This document shows positions 8,408 through 17,283 of a stretch of DNA of 44,328 bases, piece by piece. The notes under the pieces were generated by a model. It saw nothing but the letters and a program-made list of their open reading frames with translations. It ran no database searches and was not told where the DNA came from. Numbering within the stretch: the first letter of the stretch is position 1; every line of letters begins with the position of its first letter. The stretch is from NCBI GenBank assembly GCA_020845515.1, contig JADLFQ010000009.1, positions 1 to 44,328 of the forward strand, read 5' to 3'. The translations under genes and the position numbers were made by a program. This DNA comes from Anaerolineaceae bacterium (lineage in GTDB: Bacteria > Chloroflexota > Anaerolineae > Anaerolineales > Anaerolineaceae).

Positions 8408-9835
8408 ATGTGGCAAAACTATTTAACGCCTTACTCATTACCAGAAGCTTTGGAATTGAAATCGAAACATCAAACTAATGCACGCCTTGTAGCCGGTGCG
8501 ACGGATCTGATCGTCGAATTAGAACATAACATCAATCCTGTAGAGACCCTCATTGATATCACCCATTTACCGGATCTCGATAAAATCTGGCTGGATGATC
8601 AAAAACAAGTTCATATTGGTCCTCTTGTTACGCACAATCAGGTAGTTGCATCAAAGCTGTGTCGCGATTTTGCCTTCCCACTGGTGAAAGCATGTTGGAA
8701 TGTAGGCTCTCCTCAAATCCGCAATCGGGGCACTGTCGCCGGTAATCTGGTTACCGCTTCGCCGGCCAATGACACCATCACCCCGCTGTGGGCTTTAGAC
8801 GCTTTAATAAAATTGGAAAGTATGCATGGATCACGAATCGTTACCTTTCCAGAATTTTTTACCGGAGTAAAGAAGACAGCGATCCAGCCGGATGAAATGA
8901 TCACCGATATCTTCTTTCCGGCGATGAGCCAGGGTTTTCGGGGGACCTTCCTGAAACTTGGATTGCGAAAAGCTCTGGCAATATCGGTGGTGGATGTTGC
9001 TGTTGTGCTTAAAATAGATGGGAAATCTGTGTCTGAGGCCAGGATTGCTCTTGGCAGCGTTGCGCCTACCATCATCCGGGTTGCAAGCGCAGAAAACTTC
9101 CTGATTGGGAAACAATTGACCAGCGAGGTCCTTCATCATGCCGGTGAGTTGGCGGCACAGGCTATTAATCCTATCAGTGATATCCGCGGCTCATCCACAT
9201 ATCGTCGTTATATGACCGGCGTATTGGTACGCAATGCCCTCAAGGAACTTGCAGAGGGCGTAGAACGCGAATCCATTCCAGCCCGCCCCGTTATGCTGTG
9301 GGGAAAAACGAACGGTAAGATCTCGCGCAATGGAGAAGAAAAACAAGTTGTTCATTCTAAAACAAATAATCAGCCGATTGTTACAACGATTAACGGCTTG
9401 AAAAGAACCGTAACCGGGGCAAATCATAAAACCCTTCTCCAAATGTTGCGAGAAGATATGGGATTGACAGGAGGAAAAGAAGGGTGCGCTGAAGGGGAAT
9501 GTGGGGCCTGTACAGTCTTGATGGATGGCATTGCTGTTCTTGGTTGCATGACACCGGCTCCCCAAGCGCACGGGCGCCAAATCACCACCATCGAAAGCGT
9601 GGCGCAAGGAGATCAACTCCACCCAATTCAGAAATCTTTTGTCGATTGGGGCGCGGTTCAATGCGGTTACTGTATTCCCGGTTTTATTATGAGCGGGGTA
9701 GCTTTGGTTGATGAACTTGAGCATCCGGATCGCGAGGATATCAAACAAGCGTTTAGTGGGAACCTTTGCCGCTGTACTGGCTATTATCCCATCATTAAAG
9801 CTATGGAAGATGCTGTTCGGACTGGAGAAGAATAA
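8408..9835 (+). CDS. Xanthine dehydrogenase-type fused FAD + [2Fe-2S] subunit
   Basis: Single polypeptide (475 aa) carrying the electron-transfer halves of a molybdenum hydroxylase. The FAD domain comes first (about 1-285) with AGATDLIVE (from residue 29) and IRNRGTVAGNLVTASPAND as flavin-binding loops. A linker follows. The two-cluster iron-sulfur domain (about 320-475) has a plant-type cluster on Cys360, 365, 368 and 380, and a second cluster on Cys419, 422, 454 and 456 (CGYC and CRC). It moves electrons from the molybdenum site to FAD and on to NAD or another acceptor. The order FAD then Fe-S is the reverse of eukaryotic and Rhodobacter xanthine dehydrogenase. ATG 8408 follows GGAG by six bases. 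ATG 8396 would add four residues but has no clear ribosome site. The stop overlaps the next start (TAATG). Confidence 0.93.
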   Translation: MWQNYLTPYSLPEALELKSKHQTNARLVAGATDLIVELEHNINPVETLIDITHLPDLDKIWLDDQKQVHIGPLVTHNQVVASKLCRDFAFPLVKACWNVGSPQIRNRGTVAGNLVTASPANDTITPLWALDALIKLESMHGSRIVTFPEFFTGVKKTAIQPDEMITDIFFPAMSQGFRGTFLKLGLRKALAISVVDVAVVLKIDGKSVSEARIALGSVAPTIIRVASAENFLIGKQLTSEVLHHAGELAAQAINPISDIRGSSTYRRYMTGVLVRNALKELAEGVERESIPARPVMLWGKTNGKISRNGEEKQVVHSKTNNQPIVTTINGLKRTVTGANHKTLLQMLREDMGLTGGKEGCAEGECGACTVLMDGIAVLGCMTPAPQAHGRQITTIESVAQGDQLHPIQKSFVDWGAVQCGYCIPGFIMSGVALVDELEHPDREDIKQAFSGNLCRCTGYYPIIKAMEDAVRTGEE

Positions 9836-12057
9836 TGGCTTATCAAATCATTGGGAAGTCGATCCAGCAACTGGATACAAAAGAAAAAGTAACCGGTCAG
9901 ACGCTTTATTCGGATGATCTTGCATACGAAAATATGGTATGGCTTTCCACGGTGTTTGCCAGGCGTGCTCATGCCCGCATCCTCAACATAGATGTCGCTG
10001 AAGCTCAGGCAGTTCCTGGTGTTTTGGGCATCCTGACAGCAAAAGATGTACCGGTTAACGAGTATGGACAGCAAAAAAACGACCAAGCCGTGCTTTGTGG
10101 GCCAGGCTCCCCTTCTGGCAAGGAAGGAGCGGACGTTGTTCGATTTATAGGCGACCATGTGGCGCTGGTTATTGCTGAGAATCAGGAGATCGCGGAAAAG
10201 GCGCGCGCTCTTATCAAAATTGACTACGAAGACCTTCCATTGGTTGAGGATCCTGAGTTTGCCATGTCTGGTAAGGCTTATCAGCTCCATACCGATACAC
10301 CGAACAATATTTTTGAGCAGGTTCATATTCGAAAAGGAGATGTTGAGGCGGCATGGGCGGAGTGTGATGTCATTGTTGAGGGGACTTATAAAACTCCCTT
10401 CCAAGAACATGCCTTTCTCCAAACCGAGGCAGGAGTAGCTTTTATCGATGAGGAAGAAAGAATCACAGTCCATGCGGCGGGGCAATGGGCATGGGATGAC
10501 AGACATGAGATCGCGCATGCTTTGGATCTTCCTGAAGAGAAAGTAAGAGTGGTATATGACGCCATTGGCGGCGCTTTTGGGGGAAAAGAGGATGTCAGCG
10601 TGCAGATTATTCTCGCCCTGGCAGTTTACTGGCTTGACAAACGAGGCATTCGCCGTCCGGTAAAAACAATTTGGTCTCGCGAAGAATCGACCATAGGACA
10701 TTGCAAGCGGCATCCTATTATCATCAGAGCAAAATGGGGCGCGAAAGCCGACGGCAGATTGGTGGCAGCCGAGGTAAATCTCATTGCTGATGGGGGAGCC
10801 TATATGTCCACCAGCAATAAGGTACTCAAGAATGCGAGCATCACCGTGACGGGTCCCTATGAATTTCCACATGCCAAAGTAGATTCTTATGCCGTTTATA
10901 CGAACAATCTTTTTTCTGGTGCGTTTCGGGGATTTGGAGCGCCTCAGGGAGCACAGGTTGCGGAAATGCAAATGAACAAGCTGGCCGTAAAGCTTGGGAT
11001 GGATGCGGTCGAGATTCGTTTAAAGAATGTGCTGGACGAGAAAAAGCTTCTTACTGTTGGAACCACCATCCCTGGAGGTGTGAGCCTGGACAAGGTGATC
11101 CTGAAAACTGCCTCGGCAGGGAATTGGGAGCCAGGCGTTGCGCCTCGCCCCAAGCAAGCCAGCAAGGAGTTGCCGCATATCGTCTCTGGACAGGGTTTCG
11201 CAGTTGGCTTCAAGAATGTTGGTTTCAGCTATGATTTTCATGACAATGCCTGGGCATTGGTTGAGTTATATGGAACTTCAGAAATCAAAAAAGCAATCGT
11301 TCGGATCGATGGGTCTGATCTGGGTCAGGGGCATCACACAGTCATGGCGCAAATTGCCGCCGAAGCCTTGGGCGTAGGGCTGGATATCATTGAGTTAAAG
11401 GTTGCGGATACGGCGCAGGTAAATCATACCGCAGGATGCGCCGCAGCGTCCCGCCTGACTTTTATGTCTGGAAATGCAGTGATCGACGCAGCAAAGGAAG
11501 CTCTAAACAAATGGCGGAATGAAGAACGGCCTGCTACCGCAGAGGTAAAATGGGTGGCTCCAAAGACAACCACCTTTGATGAAAAGACAGGGTACTGCAT
11601 GCCCAATTTTGCTTATGGTTATGTTGCCCAGATGGTCAATCTTACCGTCAATACCGAAACAGGCCAGGTGGAAGTCGCGAGAGTTGTTTGCGCGGATGAT
11701 GTGGGTAAGGCAATTAACCCGGAATTGATTAAAGGCCAGATTGAAGGGGGAATTGTTCAGGCGCATGGGTATGTGCTTATGGAAGATTTTCGATTGGAAC
11801 AAGGACAGGTTCTTACTCCCGATTTAACTACGTACCGCATACCTGGAATTTATGATGTTCCCGACCGGATCGATACCATCCTTGTTGAAGAACCACATCC
11901 TCTAGGACCTTATGGTGTACGCGGTGTTGGAGAGATGCCATTGCTACCTTATGCCCCAGCAGTTATTGCAGCAGTCTATGACGCTACAGGGATTTGGTTC
12001 GATGAGTTTCCACTAACGCCCGAAAGAGTTCTTAGGGGGTTGGGCAAGTTAGATTAA
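9835..12057 (+). CDS. xdhA: Xanthine dehydrogenase, molybdopterin subunit (second paralogue)
   Basis: Catalytic molybdenum subunit (740 aa). Active-site motifs are GGAFGGKED (Glu252, like bovine Glu802), FRGFGAPQG (Arg365, like Arg880) and GVRGVGE (base Glu700). These are the residues that orient purines in xanthine dehydrogenase. Translation is coupled to the FAD/Fe-S subunit by a one-base TAATG overlap, so these two proteins very probably form the working enzyme. It is a close paralogue of the leftward gene at 208-2439. Both share the opening AKDVPVNE region, DVSVQIILALAV and the ending FPLTPE-VLRG-GKLD. This copy keeps Lys in the GGKE loop where the other has Arg. No maturation factor of the XdhC/MocA type is present nearby. 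Confidence 0.94.
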   Translation: MAYQIIGKSIQQLDTKEKVTGQTLYSDDLAYENMVWLSTVFARRAHARILNIDVAEAQAVPGVLGILTAKDVPVNEYGQQKNDQAVLCGPGSPSGKEGADVVRFIGDHVALVIAENQEIAEKARALIKIDYEDLPLVEDPEFAMSGKAYQLHTDTPNNIFEQVHIRKGDVEAAWAECDVIVEGTYKTPFQEHAFLQTEAGVAFIDEEERITVHAAGQWAWDDRHEIAHALDLPEEKVRVVYDAIGGAFGGKEDVSVQIILALAVYWLDKRGIRRPVKTIWSREESTIGHCKRHPIIIRAKWGAKADGRLVAAEVNLIADGGAYMSTSNKVLKNASITVTGPYEFPHAKVDSYAVYTNNLFSGAFRGFGAPQGAQVAEMQMNKLAVKLGMDAVEIRLKNVLDEKKLLTVGTTIPGGVSLDKVILKTASAGNWEPGVAPRPKQASKELPHIVSGQGFAVGFKNVGFSYDFHDNAWALVELYGTSEIKKAIVRIDGSDLGQGHHTVMAQIAAEALGVGLDIIELKVADTAQVNHTAGCAAASRLTFMSGNAVIDAAKEALNKWRNEERPATAEVKWVAPKTTTFDEKTGYCMPNFAYGYVAQMVNLTVNTETGQVEVARVVCADDVGKAINPELIKGQIEGGIVQAHGYVLMEDFRLEQGQVLTPDLTTYRIPGIYDVPDRIDTILVEEPHPLGPYGVRGVGEMPLLPYAPAVIAAVYDATGIWFDEFPLTPERVLRGLGKLD

Positions 12058-12209
12058 TATAGCCTTCAGACTATTGTCATTCTAATCAACATAGCCCCTG
12101 AACCTTTTCGGTACGGGGGACGTAATTATTAGGAGGTGAGGCCGAAAAATACACTCTTATGAATGGTTCCCTAATTATTCTATTTATCCCACCTGCTTAG
12201 GAGAAGAAA

Positions 12210-13316
12210 ATGAAAAAAACACTGGTAATGACCTTGGCGTTTGTAATGGTTTTGGCGCTTGCGCTGACGGCCTGCCAACCCCAGACGGTTGTCCAAACCG
12301 TTGAGGTTGAGAAGACCGTTGTTGTCGAGAAAGAAGTTGAAAAAACCGTCGTGGTGGAAGTGGAAAAACCGGCCGAGCCGATGGAAGAAGCCCCCATGGT
12401 GGCCCCCGGCGAGCTGCGGATTGCCTTACTGCTCGACGGCCCGATCAACGATCAGGGCTGGAACCAGGGCGCATATGACGGCCTGGCGGCTGTAAAGACC
12501 AAATACCTGGCGGACACCGCCTACAGCGAGAGCGTGGCTCGCGCGGATATGGAAGCCGCATTTACCGACTACGCGGCGCGTGGCTATAACGCCATCTTCG
12601 CGCACGGCTTCGAGTTCAGCGACGCGGCTGAAAAAGCGGCCGCCCAATTCCCGGATACCCTCTTTGTGGTGACGCACGGCAAATCCGGACTAAGCGGCGA
12701 CAATATCGCCACCATCCAATATGAAGAAGAACAGATCGGTTTCCTGCTAGGCGTACTGGCCGGACAGATGACCAAAAGCAACAAGATTGCCGCGATCGGC
12801 GGGTACGAAATTCCTCCCATCGCCGTCCCCTTCAAAGCCTTTGAAGTCGGCGCGAAGGAAGTCAACCCGGATGTGAACGTCAGCATTTTGTGGATTGACT
12901 CCTGGACGGACATCGCCAAGATGAAGGAAGCTGCCAACGCGGCCATTGCGACCGGCACGGATCTGGTCTTTCCTATAGCTTCTGCTGCCAGCGCGGGGGG
13001 TCTGTACGCGGCCGAGGAAAGCGGCGTATGGGGTATCGGCTACAGCGGCGACCAGTACGTCTTCGCCCCCACTGTTACCCTTTCCAGCGGCATCGTGGAT
13101 ACAGGTTTGTCCATCGAACTGGTCGTGGATGAGATCGTCAACGGCACCTTCACCCATAAAGACTACTGGTACGGTGTTAAGGACAATGTCCTGCGCCTGG
13201 CGCCGTATCACAACACGGCAGATAAAATCCCTCAGGAAGTGAAAGACTCTGTGGACGAGTGGACGCAGAAGATCCTCTCCGGGGAATACGAAGTCCCCAT
13301 TAAAATAGATTTCTAG
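12210..13316 (+). CDS. BMP-family substrate-binding lipoprotein of the second importer
   Basis: Binding lipoprotein (368 aa) with signal peptide and lipobox LTAC (Cys22). Residues about 26-58 form an unusual charged linker of repeated VEKTVVVEKE-like units, probably a flexible or coiled stalk between lipid anchor and domain. The PnrA/Bmp domain starts at LRIALLLDGPINDQGWNQGA. TAGGAG precedes the ATG. Third codon positions are clearly richer in G and C than in the preceding operon. The ligand is likely a nucleoside or purine, with riboflavin as a family-level alternative because RfuA belongs to the same fold and a flavin-regulated operon lies just downstream. Confidence 0.91.
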   Translation: MKKTLVMTLAFVMVLALALTACQPQTVVQTVEVEKTVVVEKEVEKTVVVEVEKPAEPMEEAPMVAPGELRIALLLDGPINDQGWNQGAYDGLAAVKTKYLADTAYSESVARADMEAAFTDYAARGYNAIFAHGFEFSDAAEKAAAQFPDTLFVVTHGKSGLSGDNIATIQYEEEQIGFLLGVLAGQMTKSNKIAAIGGYEIPPIAVPFKAFEVGAKEVNPDVNVSILWIDSWTDIAKMKEAANAAIATGTDLVFPIASAASAGGLYAAEESGVWGIGYSGDQYVFAPTVTLSSGIVDTGLSIELVVDEIVNGTFTHKDYWYGVKDNVLRLAPYHNTADKIPQEVKDSVDEWTQKILSGEYEVPIKIDF

Positions 13317-13336
13317 TACAATATGTTCAAAACCAT

Positions 13337-13385
13337 CCCCCGCAGTTGGTGAGCTTTACTGAAGCGCTGGCGGCGGGGGAATTTT
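13337..13385 (+). other. Intercistronic stem-loop with short U-run
   Basis: CCCCCGC (13337-13343) can pair with GCGGGGG (13373-13379), followed by AATTTT. It occupies the same place between binding-protein and ATPase genes as the hairpin at 3950-3983 in the first importer, and probably causes partial termination or mRNA protection. Confidence 0.5.
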
Positions 13386-13431
13386 GCCGATTTATAGGAA
13401 TTCCCGTGGCGGAGGAGAGAGGTGCGGTTCG

Positions 13432-14958
13432 ATGACAACGGATAAAATTCCACTCCTGGAGATGCGGGAAATCACCAAACGCTTCCCTGGGATTTTGGCA
13501 AACGATCATATCAATTTCAGCGTGTATGCAGGCGAAATTCATTCCCTGTTGGGTGAGAACGGCGCTGGAAAATCAACCCTGATGAACATTCTCTACGGGC
13601 TGGTCGCGCCTGACAGCGGCAAGGTGTTCGTTCGCGGCAAAGAAGTACGCATTCATTCCCCGCTGGACGCCATTGATAAAGGCATTGGCATGGTACATCA
13701 GCATTTTATGCTGGTGGATCGCTTGAGTGTGGTGGAGAATGTGGTTATCGGCACCAAGCCCCCCGGATACCCGGCCTTCCGCAAAGAAGCGGCTGTCAAA
13801 CGCATCTCTCAACTGATTGAGGAATACGGTTTCGATATTGATGCGCTCATGCCGGTGCATTTACTCTCGGTGGGGCAGCAACAGCGGGTGGAAATCATCA
13901 AGGCGCTTTATCGCGGCGCAGACCTGCTCATCCTGGATGAACCGACTGCCGTACTGACCCCGCCAGAGGTGGTTGATCTGTTTCGGCTTTTGCGAAACTT
14001 GCGCCAGGCCGGGCATGGCATTATTTTTATCAGCCATAAACTGAACGAGACGCTCGAAAACAGCGACCAGATCACCGTCATTCGCCAGGGTAAAGTGGTC
14101 AATACGGTGCTGCCGCAGAATATTGATCGGGCCGGGCTCGCCAGCCTGATGGTCGGCCGGGATGTGCTCTTTGACCTGCCTCACCCACCGTATAGCGGGA
14201 AGCAGCACGCCGTGCTCAATATCCAGAACCTCAAGGTGCTCGATGATCGCAAGATCGAAGCGGTGAAGGATATTTCAATTGAGGTGTGTAACGGCGAAGT
14301 CTTTGGCATTGCCGGGGTGGATGGCAATGGTCAGAGCGAGTTGGTTGAAGCCCTCACCGGGCTGCGCCAGGGGACAGGCGGAAAAATTATGCTCGGCGGA
14401 GTCGAAATTACCGGTAAAAGCCCAGGTGAAATTCTGGCGCAGGGGGTTGCCCATATCCCGGAGGACCGCCAGGTGCGCGGGCTGGTGATGGGCTTTCGTG
14501 TGGATGAAAACCTGATCCTGCATGACTATGGCCGGCCGCCGTTTACGCGGCGGGGCTTGTTGCAGCACAAGGAAATTTATCGCTGGGCGCGCCAGCGGGC
14601 GCAAGATTTTGATATCCGCCCGCCCGAACCGCGCTTGCAGGCGCGGCAGCTCTCTGGCGGCAACCAGCAAAAGGTGGTGTTGGCGCGTGAACTGACTAAA
14701 AACCCGCGCCTGATTATCGCCGTCCCGCCTACGCGCGGGCTGGATGTGGGCGCGACCGAGTATGTTCACCGTGCACTGTTGGATGCGCGGGCGAACGGCG
14801 CGGCGGTGCTGCTGGTTTCCACCGAGTTGGAGGAAGTGCTCTCGTTGAGCGATACGGTGGCTGTGATGTATGAGGGCAGAATTGTCGGGACTATGCAGCG
14901 CGATGAGATTGATATTACCCGGATCGGCTTGCTGATGGGAGGAGGACACGTTGATTGA
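13432..14958 (+). CDS. Second BMP-type ABC importer, double ATPase
   Basis: ATPase of 508 aa with two fused nucleotide-binding domains. Domain 1 has Walker A GENGAGKST, Q-loop MVHQHF, LSVGQQQRVE and Walker B LLILDEPTA. Domain 2 has the degenerate GVDGNGQ, signature LSGGNQQK and LIIAVPPTRGLD lacking the Walker B acid pair, like its counterpart at 4010. ATG 13432 is preferred over the in-frame ATG at 13384 because GGAGGAGAGAGG lies just upstream of it. The stop (14956-14958) lies inside the start of the next gene. Confidence 0.93.
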   Translation: MTTDKIPLLEMREITKRFPGILANDHINFSVYAGEIHSLLGENGAGKSTLMNILYGLVAPDSGKVFVRGKEVRIHSPLDAIDKGIGMVHQHFMLVDRLSVVENVVIGTKPPGYPAFRKEAAVKRISQLIEEYGFDIDALMPVHLLSVGQQQRVEIIKALYRGADLLILDEPTAVLTPPEVVDLFRLLRNLRQAGHGIIFISHKLNETLENSDQITVIRQGKVVNTVLPQNIDRAGLASLMVGRDVLFDLPHPPYSGKQHAVLNIQNLKVLDDRKIEAVKDISIEVCNGEVFGIAGVDGNGQSELVEALTGLRQGTGGKIMLGGVEITGKSPGEILAQGVAHIPEDRQVRGLVMGFRVDENLILHDYGRPPFTRRGLLQHKEIYRWARQRAQDFDIRPPEPRLQARQLSGGNQQKVVLARELTKNPRLIIAVPPTRGLDVGATEYVHRALLDARANGAAVLLVSTELEEVLSLSDTVAVMYEGRIVGTMQRDEIDITRIGLLMGGGHVD

Positions 14959-16054
14959 GAATGCAGATGCTGCAAAACCTGAACCCAAACCTGCGCTAAA
15001 AAATAAGACAGCGCTCTCCAGCGGTCTTTCCAGCGTGCTGCTTCCGCTGGCGGCCATTCTGCTCGCCATGCTGGTGGGCAGTATCCCGATTGCGATTGCG
15101 GGCGTCAACCCCTTGGATGCTTACCGCGAGCTCTTCATCGGCGCGGTTGGCAGTAAGTTCGGTATCTCCGAGACGATTGTCAAATCTGCGCCGCTAATTC
15201 TGGCCGGGCTGGGTTTTGCCTTTGCGGCGCGCTGCGGCCTGTTCAATATCGGTGGTGAAGGGCAGATCTACATCGGCGCACTCGGCACAGTGTTGGTTGG
15301 CCTTACCGTTCACGGCCTCACCCCATGGATTGCCATGCCGCTTGCCATTCTCGCGGGCGGTTTGTTTGGCAGTTTGTGGGCGGCTATTCCTGGCGCTTTA
15401 AAAGCCCGTTTTGGCATCAGCGAAGTGATCACCACAATCATGTTCAACTATATCGGCATTAACGTGGTCGCCTACCTGATCCGTGGCCCGCTGGTGGAGC
15501 CGCCGGGGCACTTCCCCGAGACAGCAGAGCTGGCGAAAGCCACATGGTATCCAATGCTGTTTGGCAGCCGTGTTCATTTTGGTTTTATCGTGGCGCTGCT
15601 CTTTGCCGCCCTGATGTATGTCGTCCTCTGGCACACTCCGCTGGGTTATCAGGTGCGCGCAGTAGGGATGAACCCTTCTGCTGCCGAGTATGCCGGTATC
15701 AAGGTCAAACGCAGTATGATCGCCGCCATGATGATCAGCGGCGCGCTGGCTGGTCTGGCTGGGACGAATGAAATGCTGGGCATTCAGCACCGTCTGATCG
15801 AGGCTTTTTCGCCGGGATATGGCTTTGACGCCATTGCAGTCGCCCTGCTTGGGCAAAACCACCCGCTGGGTATTGTCCTTTCTGGTTTGTTGTTCAGCGG
15901 GTTGCGCGCCGGCGCGGGTGCAATGCAGCGTGCCGTCGGCATCCCCGATGCGATCGTGCGCACCTTGCAAGGGCTGGTGGTTTTGTTTGTCATCGCCAGT
16001 GCCATGCTGCCGCAGTTTATCGCGCGGATGCGCTCTTCGAGGCAGGAGAAATAA
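14951..16054 (+). CDS. Second BMP-type ABC importer, permease 1, TTG start
   Basis: Permease of 367 aa with about ten membrane segments. It shows FNIGGEGQIYIGALG, GISEVITTIMFNYIG and the docking loop RAVGMNPSAAEYAGIKV. It begins with TTG at 14951 rather than ATG. A near-ideal GGGAGGAGG sits a few bases upstream and the start overlaps the ATPase stop by eight bases, so translation is coupled. The residues before the first hydrophobic segment are charged and Ala/Pro-rich. It belongs to the same family as the permease at 5611 but differs in sequence and codon use. Confidence 0.92.
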   Translation: MIENADAAKPEPKPALKNKTALSSGLSSVLLPLAAILLAMLVGSIPIAIAGVNPLDAYRELFIGAVGSKFGISETIVKSAPLILAGLGFAFAARCGLFNIGGEGQIYIGALGTVLVGLTVHGLTPWIAMPLAILAGGLFGSLWAAIPGALKARFGISEVITTIMFNYIGINVVAYLIRGPLVEPPGHFPETAELAKATWYPMLFGSRVHFGFIVALLFAALMYVVLWHTPLGYQVRAVGMNPSAAEYAGIKVKRSMIAAMMISGALAGLAGTNEMLGIQHRLIEAFSPGYGFDAIAVALLGQNHPLGIVLSGLLFSGLRAGAGAMQRAVGIPDAIVRTLQGLVVLFVIASAMLPQFIARMRSSRQEK

Positions 16055-16055
16055 T

Positions 16056-17003
16056 ATGGAAGTACTCTTCACCTCCGATTTTCTGATCAATTTATTCTCG
16101 GCAGGCGTACGGCTGGCAGCCCCCTTGTTAATGGCCGCGCTGGGAGAGATTATCGCCGAGCGCAGCGGTCTGCTGAACATCGGCATTGAAGGAGCCATCC
16201 TGCTGGGAGCGCTCTTCGCGGTCTTTGGCTCGGATTTCAGCGGCAGCCCGTGGGTGGGAGCGCTTTCCGCCATCCTCACCGGCGCGGCGCTGGGGCTGGT
16301 GTTTGCCTTTATCACCGTTACGCTGGGGGGCGACCAGGTGGTAACCGGCACAGCCATTAACATCCTGGCGCTGGGGTTGAGCACGTATCTCTTCCGTCTG
16401 GCATACGGGCTGGAAGGTTTTTCTCATGAGGTTGAATTTTTTAGACCGCTGGCTATTCCGCTTTTATCAGAGATTCCCTTCATCGGGCCAATTTTCTTCA
16501 AGCAGTCGTTTTTGGTCTATCTGGCTTTCATCTTCGTGCCGGTTGTTGCCTATTATCTCTTCCGTACGATGTGGGGGCTTTCTTTGCGGGCAGCCGGCGA
16601 CCATCCGCGTGCCGCGGATACGATGGGAATCAATGTTGCCCGCACGCGTTATGTTGCGGTAACCATTGGCGGTATGCTGGCCGGTCTGGCTGGTTCGATC
16701 CTGACGCTCTCACATCTCAACATCTTTGTGGAGAACATCTCTGCGGGGCGCGGTTTCATCGCACTGGCAGCGGTGGTGTTCGGACAGTGGAACCCGGCCG
16801 GAGCGATGTTCTCGGCGCTGCTCTTCGGCATTGCAGATGCCCTCCAACTGCGCCTGCAGACGATTAGCAATGTGCTGCCTTACCAGCTTTTGGCGACCAT
16901 TCCCTACATCCTGACTGTGCTGGCTTTGGTCGGCGTGGTGGGGCGGGCATACCCGCCGAAAGCATTGGGCAAACCATATCTGCGGGAAGAGCGCGGTTCG
17001 TAA
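16056..17003 (+). CDS. Second BMP-type ABC importer, permease 2
   Basis: Permease of 315 aa, the partner of the preceding gene. Recognisable stretches are LGEIIAERSGLLNIGIEG, the docking loop RAAGDHPRAADTMGI and the C-terminal GKPYLREE shared with the permease at 6783. The correct start is ATG 16056, one base after the previous stop and after GGCAGGAG. A longer reading frame that begins inside the upstream gene gives a Cys/Arg-rich, non-membrane N-terminus and is not credible. It closes the second importer operon, and no terminator is obvious before the next promoter. Confidence 0.92.
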   Translation: MEVLFTSDFLINLFSAGVRLAAPLLMAALGEIIAERSGLLNIGIEGAILLGALFAVFGSDFSGSPWVGALSAILTGAALGLVFAFITVTLGGDQVVTGTAINILALGLSTYLFRLAYGLEGFSHEVEFFRPLAIPLLSEIPFIGPIFFKQSFLVYLAFIFVPVVAYYLFRTMWGLSLRAAGDHPRAADTMGINVARTRYVAVTIGGMLAGLAGSILTLSHLNIFVENISAGRGFIALAAVVFGQWNPAGAMFSALLFGIADALQLRLQTISNVLPYQLLATIPYILTVLALVGVVGRAYPPKALGKPYLREERGS

Positions 17004-17086
17004 GAGGTGAGGGTACGAAGCGTAAAGGACACTGCCCTGTTCTGAATCCTTTCAATACACTTTAAGGTATGTGACATTTTACACAA

Positions 17087-17115
17087 TTGACTTTTGGATA
17101 TTAAGACTTTATACT
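17087..17115 (+). promoter_or_regulatory. Promoter of the flavin-regulated operon
   Basis: TTGACT (17087-17092) and TATACT (17110-17115) are separated by 17 bases. Transcription from about 17122 would start just upstream of the FMN aptamer. Confidence 0.75.
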
Positions 17116-17135
17116 AGCAAAAGTAATAGATCAAG

Positions 17136-17265
17136 TTCCTTCGGGGCAGGGTGAGGAGGGTTTTCCCTCCAATTCCCGATCGGTGGTAAAAACCCACGAG
17201 CGCGCCCGCGCGCAGGACCCGGTGTAATTCCGGGGTCGACGGTACAGTCCGGATAGAAGAAGGAT
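17136..17265 (+). promoter_or_regulatory. FMN riboswitch (RFN element)
   Basis: All hallmark blocks of the RFN aptamer are present in order. CTTCGGGGCAGGGTGA comes first, followed by an extended P2 with GGAGGG/CCCTCC and ATTCCC. Next is CGGTGGTAAAAACCCACGAG, where the usual CGG/CCG pair is replaced by compensating GTGG/CCAC. Then come GTAATTCCGG, TCGACGGTACAGTCCGGAT and closing GAAGAAGGA. P1 forms between TCCTTC (about 17137-17142) and GAAGGA (about 17258-17263). It binds FMN and turns off the importer genes that follow. Confidence 0.97.
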
Positions 17266-17283
17266 GCGTTTATTTAAACGATA

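Noticed and set aside
9784-10971. 395-codon open frame on the minus strand
   Set aside because: Antisense shadow of the xdhA coding sequence, with no ribosome site and no family features.
12091-12119. Terminator between xdhA and the second importer
   Set aside because: CCCC and GGGG ends can pair, but the stem is interrupted and followed by GACGTAATT instead of a U-run. The evidence is too weak for a call.
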